Assembly: GCA_036250195.1 (NCBI GenBank)
Contig: JAVHZZ010000002.1
Coordinates: 364,169,124 to 364,233,123, forward strand
Direction of reading: 5' to 3'
DNA length: 64,000 nucleotides
Source: Mixophyes australis
Lineage: Eukaryota > Chordata > Amphibia > Anura > Limnodynastidae
Shown here in pieces: positions 24,600 to 36,035 of the stretch; position 1 is the first letter of the stretch; the number at the start of each line of letters is the position of its first letter. The translations under genes were made by a program, and so were the position numbers. The notes under the pieces are model-generated. The model saw only the letters and a program-made list of their open reading frames with translations, searched no databases and was not told where the DNA came from.

Positions 24600-25064
24600 A
24601 AAAGATGCATGGTATAAAAGGGCTGGGAGATGCAATTTTGCACATTGGCAGGCACACTTTGAAAAACAGCACTCGGCACCCGGCACACTGTCAAAAATTG
24701 GCGCCCTCCTCCTTCCTCCCTCCTCCCCACATCTTTCCTTACCTTTACTTGCCTCCATAAAGCTGCTCCTCTCTGCTCCGTCTCCTCCCCTCCACTCACT
24801 GACACTGTCGGCCGTGATGATGATGATGTCACGCCCGACAGACAGTAAGTGGAGGGGAGGAGACGGAGCAGAGAGGCGGCGGTGGTGATCAATAGCCCCT
24901 TCCCCCCTCCCCGTGGATTTATCTGAACGTTGTGCGGCGGCCGTGAAAGGTATGGTCAGCGGTCGCCGCACAGTTTTAAAGTAATTTTATTTCTGAGGCG
25001 CCCTCCAGAGCCTGGCGCCCTAGGCAACTGCCTAACCTTGCCTAATGGGAGCGCCGGGCCTGGT
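24600..25064 (-). mobile_element. hAT-like element fragment with long palindrome
   Basis: The right end, read reversed, is CAGGCCCGGCGCTCCCATTA, followed by a GCCTAGGGCGCCAGG word, the form of hAT-like ends here. A reversed splice-donor-like AAAGGTAAGG lies near 24740 and a GCCCGAC core at 24833-24839. No left terminus was found, so it is partial or the left end has decayed. Confidence 0.5.
24768..24876. repeat. Perfect 29-bp inverted repeat, 51-bp loop
   Basis: Arms 24768-24796 (CCTCTCTGCTCCG...) and 24848-24876 (...CGGAGCAGAGAGG) are exact reverse complements. The loop carries four TGA/GATGAT units and GTCACGCCCGAC and is itself partly self-complementary. Confidence 0.95.
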
Positions 25065-26800
25065 GATGGGGGGTGGGGGAAATTGGGAGAGGTCATATTC
25101 TACCTCAAATCTAAATTGACTCTAAATCGCAGTGTTAAATAAAGCCTGTATTTTCCTCTTACACACACGAAAATGCATTTTTCACCCATTGTAAGTTGGA
25201 TTTGCTCCTAACTCTAACTGATGCTCTTGCTATGAACAGACTTTAACTGCCAAAATGAGTTTTCACTCTCCCCAAGCAAGGTGGTTTGTCTGAACTCGCA
25301 GGGATCAAACAGTGGTCTTTAGAGAAGGCAATGAAGGTTGCTGAAAGGGTTAATATAAATGACCTGGTTTATTCACATTTAAATGAAATGTAATAACTCA
25401 AAATATCCACATATGCAGTCATTTCTGTTGGCTTTTCTACAGGGAAGGGCTGGCAAATATTGGCCCGGGGGGGGGGGGGGGGGGGCAAAATTAAATTCAG
25501 CAGCCTATTTTGAAAGAGAAAAAATGCAGGTGTCCCAGTGATCCAGCCCAAGGTAGCCAAGGTAGCATATGCCCCCCTGCCCCCCAGCCCAGCCTGCCCC
25601 TCTTTGTCTATCTCCACGCAATAAAATTCTGAAAAATGTTGCGGGACAGCACTCACACTATTCCAACAACAATGCAGGAAATAAAACATTTATATATAGA
25701 AACAAATTACTCCAAAAGTTAGAAGCGACAGTGGCAGGGGAAATAGGGAGTGCTATGTACTTTAATAAGGTGGGGCTATGTAAAATACAACAAATACAAA
25801 AATAAAACTGCATAGTATACAAATATAGCAGACTAGCATAAAACGTTTCAAAATGATATTATGTATAGCCCAGCCCTGTAGCTGCCCACATTATTATACC
25901 AATGGTGTGTGCACATTACTGTACAGGTCCTGTAGATGTGGATAAGACAGAGGTCCAGTCTGTCAGCATTGAAAGTGGTGGGAGATTGAAGCCATACTCC
26001 TTGCCCCTCCCAAATTAAGTCTTCATTCTATTATTGCCACCTGCATGCTGCTGCTGCCTCTGGGTACAAGTCTACTGTTCTTAATGAAAATCTAGCTCTG
26101 TGCAGACTATAAATATAAAATTAACACTGCATTGCAGAACATACATATTAAATTTCAGATTTTAATGATATTTTTTTTCTTTTTATTTGTCTTTGAAACA
26201 TTTTATAGACAAAGTGAAGGGGGGGTACAGAAAAGAGAAAAGGGACAAAAAGGGGTAAATACAAAATACAAATACAGATAATACAGATAATCGAGAATCA
26301 ATACAGAGGGAGGGAAAGGTATAGGGAGGATAAGATGGAGAGAAAAAGGTGAAAGTCATTGACTATACATTTAATCAAATATTTAATGCATTAGCTAATG
26401 CGATATTGTGTTAAGCATCTCAATTGATGTATGTATGAATGATGTCATTGCAGATGCAGCAACAATAGTTATACACAAGAGGGCATTCACAGCTACTTGT
26501 CTGGAATTTGCATTACAACAGGGCTGTTTCAGAAATGAATGGATGGACTTCTGTCTGGTCTACCAGGACTCAGATATTGTTTGATTATTGTTATTGTTTG
26601 ATTATGTTGTTATTGAAACTGATAATATAAAGCTTTATCTCAGCAGAACCAGAGATAGATTAGTACCAAATGGGTCCCAAGGTAATGTGAGGACTTTACC
26701 GCAGTACCCTGTACATAACTTTGACAGCTGTTTGCCCCATTGCACAGACCCCTTAAGAACCAAGTAGATGCATATGTTGCCTTACCAGTAATCTGTCACT
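25065..26800. other. Unassigned sequence with a G19 run
   Basis: No gene seen. It holds a G19 homopolymer (25467-25485) inside the small element listed separately. At 26155-26345 a purine-rich stretch after a T-rich run may be the 3' end of a LINE on the minus strand. Confidence 0.4.
25440..25602. mobile_element. Possible 163-bp hAT-like remnant
   Basis: The left end CAGGGAAGGGCTGG and the right end reversed GAGGGGCAGGCTGG pair loosely. Flanks CTTTTCTA and TTTGTCTA share six of eight bases. It contains the G19 run. Weak support. Confidence 0.3.
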
Positions 26801-27060
26801 GCAGACAACTGATACCACACCTCCTAACTGTCCTGGTTTAGGCGGGACTGCTTTAAGGCACGGTAGGGAGGTAGGCCTGTTCACTGATGTTCTACACAGC
26901 ACCCCTTCCAAGAGTGTAGCATTGAAAGGTTTTTTAGGGAAGGGAGGCTGTGGGTGGCCCAATGCTCATTATCAATGGACATGCTAAGTGACCATGCCTC
27001 CTTCTTGTGCACACAGTGTCCCAATTGCAAAACTTGGCAGACATATAATAAAAAGCTGTT
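26801..27060. repeat. Possible dispersed repeat (CCTCCTAACTGTCC family)
   Basis: It opens with CACACCTCCTAACTGTCC and GGCGGGAC and closes with CTTGGCAGACATATAATAA, words that recur at other places (15.8, 40.5, 51.7 and 62.0 kb). Ends not resolved. Confidence 0.3.
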
Positions 27061-27288
27061 CACAGAGCACCTGTTCTGATAAATAAAGATCAAGAAGAGT
27101 TACAAGCTTTCCTAGTTTTACTCACTTTCCCTAAAACATTTTATTGGAAACTTTTTGATCTTCGTAGAGGGATAAATAGGGTGCAAAACAGAAAACAATA
27201 ATTAGAGAAGAGGGGGGAATGAGAAGGGACAAAAACATTTGTGATGTACACAGCAACATACCTTGTTTTTATGCTGGTGTGTTTACAT

Positions 27289-27817
27289 CAGAGTGTCAAA
27301 CTCATGGCTCACGTGCTGCATATGGCCCAAACCCTTATTTTTAGCGGCCCCACCAGACCCGCCGGCCCTGAAGAATAAAAATTTAAAATACCCTTCTCAC
27401 TGAATGTCATGCCCGACATTTTAAGTGAGAAGCGCACAGAAAGATGCCACAACGGACAAGATGAAATCAGAGGAAAGAAGGCAATAAAAGGTAAGTGAAG
27501 GGGAGCAAAAGTAGCATGACGGAAGGCAGAGTGTGAAATGGGAGACAGATGAAGGGGAGCAAAAGCATCATGGAGGACACAGTGTGAAACAGGGGAGACA
27601 GATGAAGGGGTATAAAAGCAACATGAAGGGTGCAGTGTGATGAAGAAGGGTGGCACAGTGTGATTATGAAGGGGGCACAGTGTGATTATGAAGGGGACAC
27701 AGTGTGATGAAAGGGGGGGAGACAAAATTGCATATGAGACTTTCTTTTACTTCCGCCCCACATAATCTTAGACCTTGATTATTTGGCCCAATTTGGGTTT
27801 TGAGTTTGATATGCCTG
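27289..27817. mobile_element. hAT-like non-autonomous element, 529 bp
   Basis: The left end CAGAGTGTCAAACTCA and the right end reversed CAGGCATATCAAACTCA share the TCAAACTCA block. Flanks GTTTACAT (27281-27288) and TTTTACAT (27818-27825) match at seven of eight. TCAAACT-type ends are known from hAT (Charlie-like) elements. The interior holds GCCCGAC at 27411-27417, the donor-like AGGTAAGT at 27489-27496, then a purine-rich minisatellite. Confidence 0.85.
27505..27720. repeat. Purine-rich degenerate minisatellite
   Basis: Recurring GGAGACAGATGAAGGGG, GCACAGTGTGATTATGAAGG and related units. They resemble the units of the 7263-7565 array (AGTGTGATGAAGG). Confidence 0.75.
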
Positions 27818-27825
27818 TTTTACAT

Positions 27826-28994
27826 ATTCCACCCAGCGCATGGCAAGGTGTATACCTACTGCTCACCTTTCAGTGACACCTTTAAACACTTACATTATCT
27901 CCTAAAATACTGCTTAGTTTACCCTCATTTATGGCTTTAATTAACCATAGGAGTGAGGGGACTTCAGGACTGTTTTTATTACATGTGGCAGTTTTGTGTT
28001 TATTACATTGCTCAGAGTGCACGTCTGACAAATTGCTACATTGAGGCATGAGAGGGAGCCCAATAAAAGTTTATAAAGGACAAGTTCTTAAGCTGCAAAG
28101 CCTATATCTGCACAAAATAACCCAGGTTGTACAAATACTTGGAGGTGGTTTGAGTGAGGCACCTTTTGTTACTACAAGGAACATCTTTATATGGGGTAGC
28201 GGTACAGTTATTGCTGGCCCCGATATGAGAGGGGCCCAGGTCACTTTCTGGGAGCAGACCAGGGAACTAAGAGAGTGTAGTAAGATCATCGGGCCCACCC
28301 CTAAATTTTGCTTTGGGACCAGTGGATGCCGTGTTCCACCAATGTGGGAAGTATATTTTTATATACATATAAACAAATGTAATAATATTTAAATGGACCA
28401 TAGTGATACATGTTATAAAAGCAGATCTCATATCCCCTTACTATGATTACTTTATTAATAAATATAGCTCAAGCAAAGAGTAATAGTTTTGCCTACATTT
28501 GCACTACGTAAATAACCCTTTATCAGTCCAAAAAGAATTATATCTAAAATAAGATGAATCACCCATCATTCCTGGGATTAAGGCATTCAGTATGTACCTT
28601 TATCGAAGACGGTTGAATATTATAATGAGCCAAGATTTAGCGAAAATTGACTTCGCTCTAAAAAATGAAATACTTGCTTACTCCAGTGCTACAGAACCAT
28701 TGCTGAGCAAAGTCCTACACAATGACTGATACGTAAATGCTGAATTAATATGTTTGAGCGATGAGAGCTTAAAGTGCCTGTATACAATGGTTGTCTTCTC
28801 AATTAAAATGGTAAAAGTTTCTAAATCAGGCCGAAATCAAGTGCTTTGGGTATACGGACATTGTCCACGAGAAAGCTCTTGCTTGGGGTTATATTGGGTG
28901 AATTAAATAACTGATAAACGGTAAACCAACCCATGATTGTCATGCTCTAACTAAATCTGTGGCTCATCCATGATTAGTGAACAGAAATGGATGG
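27826..28994. other. Unassigned sequence
   Basis: An open frame at 28048-28392 shows no domain I recognise. Otherwise nothing seen. Confidence 0.4.
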
Positions 28995-29333
28995 TCTTTA
29001 TTATTATTATTACCATTTATTTATATAGCGCCACTAATTCCGCAGCGCTGTGCATAGATATCACTTACATCAGCGCTGCCCCATTGGGGCTTACAGTCTA
29101 AATTCCCTAACACACACAGACAGACAGACACACACACAGACTAGGGTCAATTAGTTAGCAGCCAATTAACCTACCAGTATGTTTTTGGAGTGTGGGAGGA
29201 AACCGGAGCACCCGGAGGAAATCCACGCAAACACGGGGAGAACATACAAACTCCACACAGATAAGGCCATGGTCTTGAATTGAACTCATGACCCCAGTGC
29301 TGTAAGGCAGAAGTGCTAACCACTTAGCCACCG
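28995..29333 (-). mobile_element. V-SINE-like element, copy 4, near full length
   Basis: Reverse orientation: tail ATTATTATTACCATTTATTT at the left, then GCGCCACTAATTCCGCAGCG, the conserved centre, and a tRNA-like head ending CACTTAGCCACCG at the right. Confidence 0.85.
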
Positions 29334-31042
29334 ATTGTATGTACAAACTGTATGGGCCTTTCAGGAACTGAGGTTTTTCTTTGTAATTTCTGTAAGTGAT
29401 CAGAAGTAGCTTCAGGTACATCTGCTCACCTAAAGTCATACCAGTGTTAATGGGATGGTTTGCACAATGTAGTTAATATGGTTTCCATAATAGTGGCAAG
29501 CGGTTTGAATTAACTTAATTCAGGACTTTTTTTGTAGAATAATCTTACTTGACATGTGTTATCATCAAATGGACAAAAGACGATTTAATGGATAATAAAC
29601 TAAGCTTAACATGCTGGATGACTGTGAGCATCCTATCATTATACCCAATTAGAAGATTTTTTTTCCTGTCATAGGAAGTACATTAAAAAGTCTATACAAG
29701 TGTTGAGCCATCCATGATGAGTCTTCTGAAACCTTTTTACAATCTCCCAGAAGGATACAGTATCTGAAAGATTGCTAACTAGGAGAATGGGATTTTATGT
29801 CTTAACTGTTAGAAACAACTTTATGTAATCCAGGTGTGTAATGGTTCTTGCTACTTGCTTTCATATTTATTTAATGGTCTTATCCAAATAATGGTTTTAT
29901 ATTAGGTCCTAACATGTGATGATATATATACTCCACAGACAGACAGAAGGACAACAGGGCCAAATAGTGTAGTAGTTTTAGGAACAGAATCCAGAAACTA
30001 ACAGGTGATGATTATACGCATACCAGATGTGCTCATCAACACATTAATCCCAGATGTCTCAGGAAGGACCAAGCTTATATTCCTCAAACATGCATACTCA
30101 TAAAAACAAAGAACAAGGATACCAAAGATAGTGTAGTATTTTCAGACCAATATTTGCAACCCATTCAGCTCCTGACTGTGATGTAGACACGTTGGAAATA
30201 GGAGAAGCTTGTCTGACATGTAAATAAAATGGCTCATTTAGATTTGCATGTATACCACTTTTTTGCGTAAAATATGCTTTTCTGTACTGCAGAACAGCAC
30301 CAAAAATGCCTGTGAGTACGTCCGAATCTAGATTTTTGAGAATTGTTGATTTGTGCCCTTTATGCCTTAACCTTATGTGAAGTGTTACGGGGGCAAGTAT
30401 GGGTAGGCAAGCTCAGTACAGTATGGGCATATTCACGTAATAGTGATATAATTAGATGTGCATGAAGAAGTGATGATCTTGACTATCGTCAGTGCTTTCT
30501 AGCCACTTCTGATCGGTGTATTGACTCCTTCAGCTGCTAGTACTTAAATGATTAACCCTGCGGCTATATTATGTCAAGTCACAGCCATGTTTTTCCATTA
30601 CTTAATTGACATTTCCATTTGGACTACTGCAGGAAAGAAGATTCCAATTTGATTTTAAAAGGGGTAGACAACAGATTTGGAGGTTTTGTATTTAAATACA
30701 TTTTATATTGAAAATGTGACTTTCACTTTTATTAATAACTGTCAAAACAATATTCTCTCTTTATTACATTTTCATATTGTGTCAAAGTAGGTTAATGTCA
30801 CTTTATATTTCAGTCATAAAACTAAATATAACAAAATAATATAACAGCACAGAGGGTTGAAGTGAGGCTAACTAGTGTGGTAAGATTGGGATAACAAATG
30901 TATCTTTTGTGGAAAAAAAGGCAGTGTGATTGATTTCTGGTTTAGGTAGTTAGTGCTGGGGAGGAAGCATAATCAGCTGGATTTGTGTTGTTGGTGGGGA
31001 GACCGACACTAGACAGTGGGCGGTGACTAGTGAGGTGACAGA
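29334..31042. other. Unassigned AT-rich sequence
   Basis: No gene or element recognised by eye. Confidence 0.4.
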
Positions 31043-31364
31043 GGGCCTGAGTCATTAAGGAGAGCAAAGCTTATAAAAGGAGTAACTTTGCACCAGGGCA
31101 AAACCATGCTGCATTGGAGAGGGAGGTAAATTTAAAATGTGGGAACAGATTTATAGTTGGTGTAGGACATGTCCTAGATCAACTTTACATTTCAGTTTAA
31201 AACTAAAGCTATCAAATATTTGTGTGCTAGATGAAAAAACAGCCAGTATTTAACTTATGTGCAAAATAATAAACTAATTTGCACCCCTTGTATTGTAATA
31301 TGGTTTGTCCCAGAGAACATTTACTCCTTTTTTTTTGCCTTACTTTTCTTAATGATTTAGGCCC
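31043..31364 (+). mobile_element. MITE with GGGCCTGAGTCATTAAG ends, copy A
   Basis: The left end is GGGCCTGAGTCATTAAGG and the right end reversed is GGGCCTAAATCATTAAG. The interior (GGAGTAACTTTGCACC, GATCAACTTTA) matches copy B at 45190-45504 in the opposite orientation. No clear target duplication at this copy. Confidence 0.75.
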
Positions 31365-32195
31365 AAAGTGTCTAGCTAGAGGCAGGGTCGCAGGAAATTG
31401 TAAATACTTTGTTTGTGTGATTGCTGGAATTACAAGACTTGCTGACTGTACCATCCTGATATCGCTGAACAAAGTGCAGCAAAGTGGTTCAGCAAACCTG
31501 TGTGAGCATCTCCTGTTCAGTGTGCTTGTCTCACTTTGTATGGAAAGAAGTTCATAAATGCAATCCTGGTTGTATTGAGTGTTACCAGATAGGGGGCATC
31601 ACTGATGATGTGTTGATAGTTCTCCCTATATACTTTTTGTCTTTTTATAGTGTCACTTAAGGCGAGTGTTGAGTAAGGATAGGGGTGGGGATTACCCCCA
31701 AGTCTGCATTTCAACCAGATATCTGATTCAATTATAATTCATGGTACTTCTTCCTCCTCTTATTTCAGTAGCACAATCTGCTCTCTGAATATAGAAGCTT
31801 TTCAGGGGCATTTGAAAGCTCTATATGATGATGTAATCACACAGTGCTCCCATGAGAATTCACAATCTAAAAATCTCATTCTCGATACTTAAGGAAGATC
31901 CATGCTGGTAATAGTAGAGGAGGATGTGCCATGACAGAGAACATTAAAGTGGTATATTTGAGGGTGAAGTGAAGCAAGATGGCACCAAAGGATCAAAGAC
32001 GGGAGTCAGTGAAGTTCTAATCTAAGGTCATGAAGCATAATAATTGATTAGAGGAACTCCCTAACAGTTGGAAGAGGGTGTAGAGAAGTATTAGCAATGA
32101 TCATACTTAAGATTAGTAACTCATTTCTGCCCAAACGTCATTCTGAGTATGGTCAGAGTGTTAGAATGATTTCCAGAACCTGACATGATGAGAGA
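31365..32195. other. Unassigned sequence
   Basis: No supported feature. Confidence 0.4.
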
Positions 32196-32329
32196 ACTAA
32201 ACAGAAGTGTAATTTGGGAACACACGTGGGAACACATACACGGAGAAGACAGAGGGAAATGAGGGAGCACACATGGGGAAGCATTTAAGAGACATTCCTA
32301 TACATTGGAAACACACAAGTAAAATGTGG

Positions 32330-33135
32330 AAGTAGACATCTCTCCACTGAGTGGAGAGAGCACACAGGTGTCGATGGTCTGCGGGCAGATTCACAGAGAG
32401 ACAGCTGGTGCAATGGTCTACAGAACGTTACCACTGAGTGGAGAGAGCATACAGGAGGCGATGGTCTGCAGAGCATTACCACTGAGGAGTGGAGAGAGCA
32501 CACAGGTGGTGATGGTCTGCAGGCAGATTCACAGAGTGACAGCTGGTGAGATGGTTTGCTGAGCGTTACCACTGAGTGGAGAGAGCATACAGGTGGCGAT
32601 GGTCTGCGGGCAGATTCACAGAGAGACAGCTGGTGCAATGGTCTGCAGAACGTTACCACTGAAGAGTGAAGAGAGCACACAAGTGGCAATGATCTGCGGA
32701 CAGATTAACAGAGAGACAGCTGGTCCAATGGTCTGCAGAACATTACCACTGAGTAGTGGAAAGAGAGCACACAGGTGGCAATGGTCTGCAGACAGATTCA
32801 CAGAAAGACAGCTGGTGTGATGGTCTGCAGAATGTTACCAATGAGGAGTGGAAAGAGAGCACACAGGTGGCGATGGTCTGTGGGTAGATTCACAGAGAGA
32901 CAGCTGGTGTGATGGTCTGCAGAGCGTTACCACTGAGGAGTGGAGAGAGCTCACAGGAGGCGATGGTCTGCAGAGCATTACCACTGAGGAGTGGAGAGAG
33001 CTCACAGGAGGCGATGGTCTGCAGAGCATTACCACTGAGGAGTGGAGAGAGCTCACAGGAGGCGATGGTCTGCAGAGCATTACCACTGAGGAGTGTAGAG
33101 AGCACACAGGAGGTGACGGTCTGCTGGCAGATTGA
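32330..33135. repeat. Minisatellite with higher-order structure (51-bp core unit)
   Basis: Core words GATGGTCTGCAGAGCATTAC and CACTGAGGAGTGGAGAGAG repeat throughout. A longer module inserts CAGATTCACAGAGAGACAGC every one or two core units (32370-32935). From 32936 to 33115 the plain 51-bp unit runs almost identical for four copies. 51 is a multiple of three, so false ORFs appear on both strands. Confidence 0.9.
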
Positions 33136-33229
33136 CAGAAGCTGAAGACACATGAGGAGCCACATCCTAAAAGGCATGAAACTAACTAAAAGAACCAGCA
33201 CCTAGAGCAGAAAGGGGGAGCGTAATATA

Positions 33230-33345
33230 ATGCTGCCAATGAATGCACAGCCAGTGGAAGCGAGACAGGAAGCTAGAAGGAATCGTCGAAGACATGGCCA
33301 CCAGCAGCCGGACGGAGTGGGGATCGGAGGACAGGTAAGTGCGCC
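33230..33345 (+). promoter_or_regulatory. Splice-donor-like module after the minisatellite
   Basis: CACCAGCAGCCGGACGG followed by GAGGACAG and GTAAGT; AGGTAAGT lies at 33333-33340. A related CAGCAGCC...ACAG|GTAxG arrangement occurs reversed in the hAT-like elements at 9.4, 56.1 and 62.1 kb. It is probably transposon-derived; whether it is used in splicing is unknown. Confidence 0.4.
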
Positions 33346-34194
33346 GGCGTGTGACATTCTCTTTGTGTACCTATATGTGTTTTTGTACGTACATACAAGT
33401 GTTCATATTATTCAATTTGCATCAGTGTCACAGATTTTATAGCTGTGTGCCACTACCTCAGCTCTAATTTCCATTTATAAATAATATAAAAAAAACTTAT
33501 AGCTAGATATAAATGGCATATTTCATGTCATACAGAATATGAGTGTATTATTTCTGACACTAAGCTCTAGCCATCTTGTTTCACAGAGTCCACAGCCGGT
33601 CAGAAAAGGAAAATGAATGGAAATGATTGAGTTTAACTGCCAAGATCATTATGGTTTCAATCAGGTCATAATGCAAATATGACATTGTGAAGAATTACAG
33701 GAGATTCTGTGAAATCCATTGCATCACAATCGATTTCTGCTAAAGGGTTTGATCGTTGCTTTAGAACTTAGTAAACTAATTATCTGAGCATTAGTCTGCT
33801 AGAATTGAGAGACATTTTATTTCGAGAGGGATTGTTCTTCCGTGTCTGGTAATGCAGATCTGAAACCTGCACATTATAACACTTATATTTGATGCACACA
33901 AACACAGTCTTTGTCTAGAGGGTTAGCTGCTTAACTGTCTAGTAATATTCTGATATGGCACCTTCCTCTCCTTGTACATTTCACTAAGTACCACGTCAGT
34001 TCAGACCCTATGCCTGAAGTCTTTATAATGATGAAAAGAAATGTGTGCATTGTATTTTATACTCATTTGCATTTTTGACATTTGGAGCTTTTCCCGAAGT
34101 CCAAATAAATAATTATTTACTGCTTTTATATAGACCATACACAGATATGTGCACACACATTTTCAGTCATAATTTTCCTGTCCAGTCTAGGTTA
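33346..34194. other. Unassigned sequence
   Basis: No supported feature. Confidence 0.4.
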
Positions 34195-34331
34195 TAATTT
34201 AATTTGTTGTGCTTGGGACACCGGAAGAGAATTTGAGTCACATGGACTTGATATTGGGATTTAAACCATGGTCCCCAGCCAGTCTCTTGCTGTCATTTTT
34301 TTCCAGTCAGCACTCTTAACCACTAACCTCT
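34195..34331 (-). mobile_element. Old tRNA-derived SINE (MIR/CORE-like)
   Basis: On the minus strand: TTAGTGGTTAAGAGTGC (A-box region), then GGTTTAAATCCC (B-box-like), then CATGTGACTC and TCTCTTCCGGTGTCCC, a degraded form of the GTGACCTTGGGCAAGTC and CTGTGCCTC order seen in MIR/CORE-type SINEs. Strongly diverged. Confidence 0.45.
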
Positions 34332-35370
34332 ATTTCACAATGCAGAATTTTTCATTAGTGTCCCTTTAAAAGCAATCAACTGCCCAGTATGTGTAGATGA
34401 TTCTATTCAAGTTAAAGTGCTTTTCTCAGGAATATGTTAGAACAAGTTGTCACTTTGTATAACCAAGACCATTATCACGGATTGCCCGTGTAAGTGTAAT
34501 GTTTACAGCTGTGTACTGAATTTTGCAGTACTTCATCATTCTCTTAGAAATATAAGCACATTGCTATTTATGCTATTAACATGCCATCTTTAATTGGGAC
34601 TACTAATGTAGGTTAGATATCTGTTCCTTATAACCATTGTGATGAACTCAGGTAGTGGTATAGCAGGCTTATGGGGTAGACAGTGTCAGCTTTTAAACAT
34701 ACAATAACAGTAAACCAAAACAGGTGCAACTAGCCTGCAGCTAGATTTATTTTTTTAATGTTGCCGTTTACAAAACATCCAAATAAAATCCTATGCCTTT
34801 CGACTTTAACAAAAGAAGTTGTGCTCTACTATGGGTGGGCCTGGAGCCCACCCTCCCATCCAAAGACAAACTTTAGCCACCAATTCAGCAGTCTCCGTCA
34901 CACGGGCTTGTGTTTCCTATTTCCCTCAGGCAGTATAAAAGTTCTCAGGTAGGTAGTTTTACACTTTGAGTTCAGAGTTGGGTACATAGCTGAAGTCTAA
35001 AAAGCATGCTCTTACCTAACTAGTTGGCCAGAATTCTAGAATTGGATACATGGAATGAAGAACCCTCCCCCCAACTATGTTCCATTCACTCCAGGGACAC
35101 TGCAAACCAGCTTTTACCTTCACTGAACAAAGTTTAAAAACTCTTTCCACATGCAATCTAAACTTCCCTGGAGTATAAATGACATAATTCAGGAACCTGG
35201 AAGAAATTAAAACACATTCAATCTGCACCATAGGCATTATCTCACACCATTTAAGCCACAAGTAAAAGTGTAGTATATATATTTTATAATATATTATTAC
35301 AGTAGATATAAACACATGTAATGGATTTTACTCTTTGACAATATGAAATATTACGTCACTCATTTTTGTA
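34332..35370. other. Unassigned sequence
   Basis: No supported feature. Confidence 0.4.
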
Positions 35371-36035
35371 GATTATTATTATTATTATCTTCTACTTATA
35401 AGGCGCCACAAAGGGTCCGCAACGCCGTACATTACATATACAGAAAACAGAACCAAGACACAACATAATACACAAATATATACAAACACAGGTGACAGGG
35501 TAAAGCAAATCAGATTATATCTGACAGATAGTAAAAGGGATGGTAGAAATCAGCAAGAAGAAGGCCGAAGCTTAATAAAACAGGGAAAACAGGGCTAGTG
35601 AAGCAGGCCAAGAGGTACAGAGGGTGAAGGAACAGTAGAAGGAGCACACAAGGAAAGAGGGCCCTGCTCATTAGAGCTTACATCCTAAAGGGAAGGGGAA
35701 GACACATAAAGGGTGGTACTAACTAGGGGAGAGAGCCAGGACAAGGAAGTTAGGAGGACTGATAGACTTGAATAAAGAAATGAGTCTTAAGGGCACGCTT
35801 GAAGCCTTTGAGAGTAGATGCTAACCTGATGGAACGTGGAAGATTGTTCCACAGCAGCGGAGCAGCCCAGGCAAAGTCCTGAAGACGAGAGTGAGAGGAG
35901 GTGATCAGTGAAGTAGTGAGGCAACGGTCAGAGGCAGAGCGGAGGGGGCGGGTAGGAGTGTAGGTAGAGATGAGATTGGAGATGTAGGGAGGGGAAGATT
36001 GACTAAGAGCTTTAAAGGTGAGGGTGAGGAGTTTA
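35371..36035 (-). repeat. Interspersed repeat with LINE-type 3' tail
   Basis: Starts with an ATTATT tail, then TTATAAGGCGCCACAAAGGG and TCCGCAACGCCG. Read reversed, this matches the end of the CR1/L2-like fragment at 43170-43210 (CAGACCTTTTGTGTCGCC, TTATGAATAA). The remaining 600 bp (purine-rich, AAGATTGTTCCACAGCAGCG) is not found in that fragment. Either a different LINE region or a SINE-like element borrowing the tail. Confidence 0.5.

Noticed and set aside
28048..28392. 114-codon frame as a gene
   Set aside because: No recognisable domain, no splice context, no supporting composition.
32330..33135. CRISPR array
   Set aside because: Units are contiguous tandem repeats without unique spacers, and the genome is eukaryotic.
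32285..33201. Repeated frames with SSVVMLCRPSPPVCSLH-type and SGESTQ-type motifs
   Set aside because: 51-bp minisatellite in stop-free frames on both strands.
33333..33340. AGGTAAGT as the donor of a host exon
   Set aside because: No open frame or acceptor defines an exon before it, and the same motif recurs in transposons, so a transposon origin is more likely.
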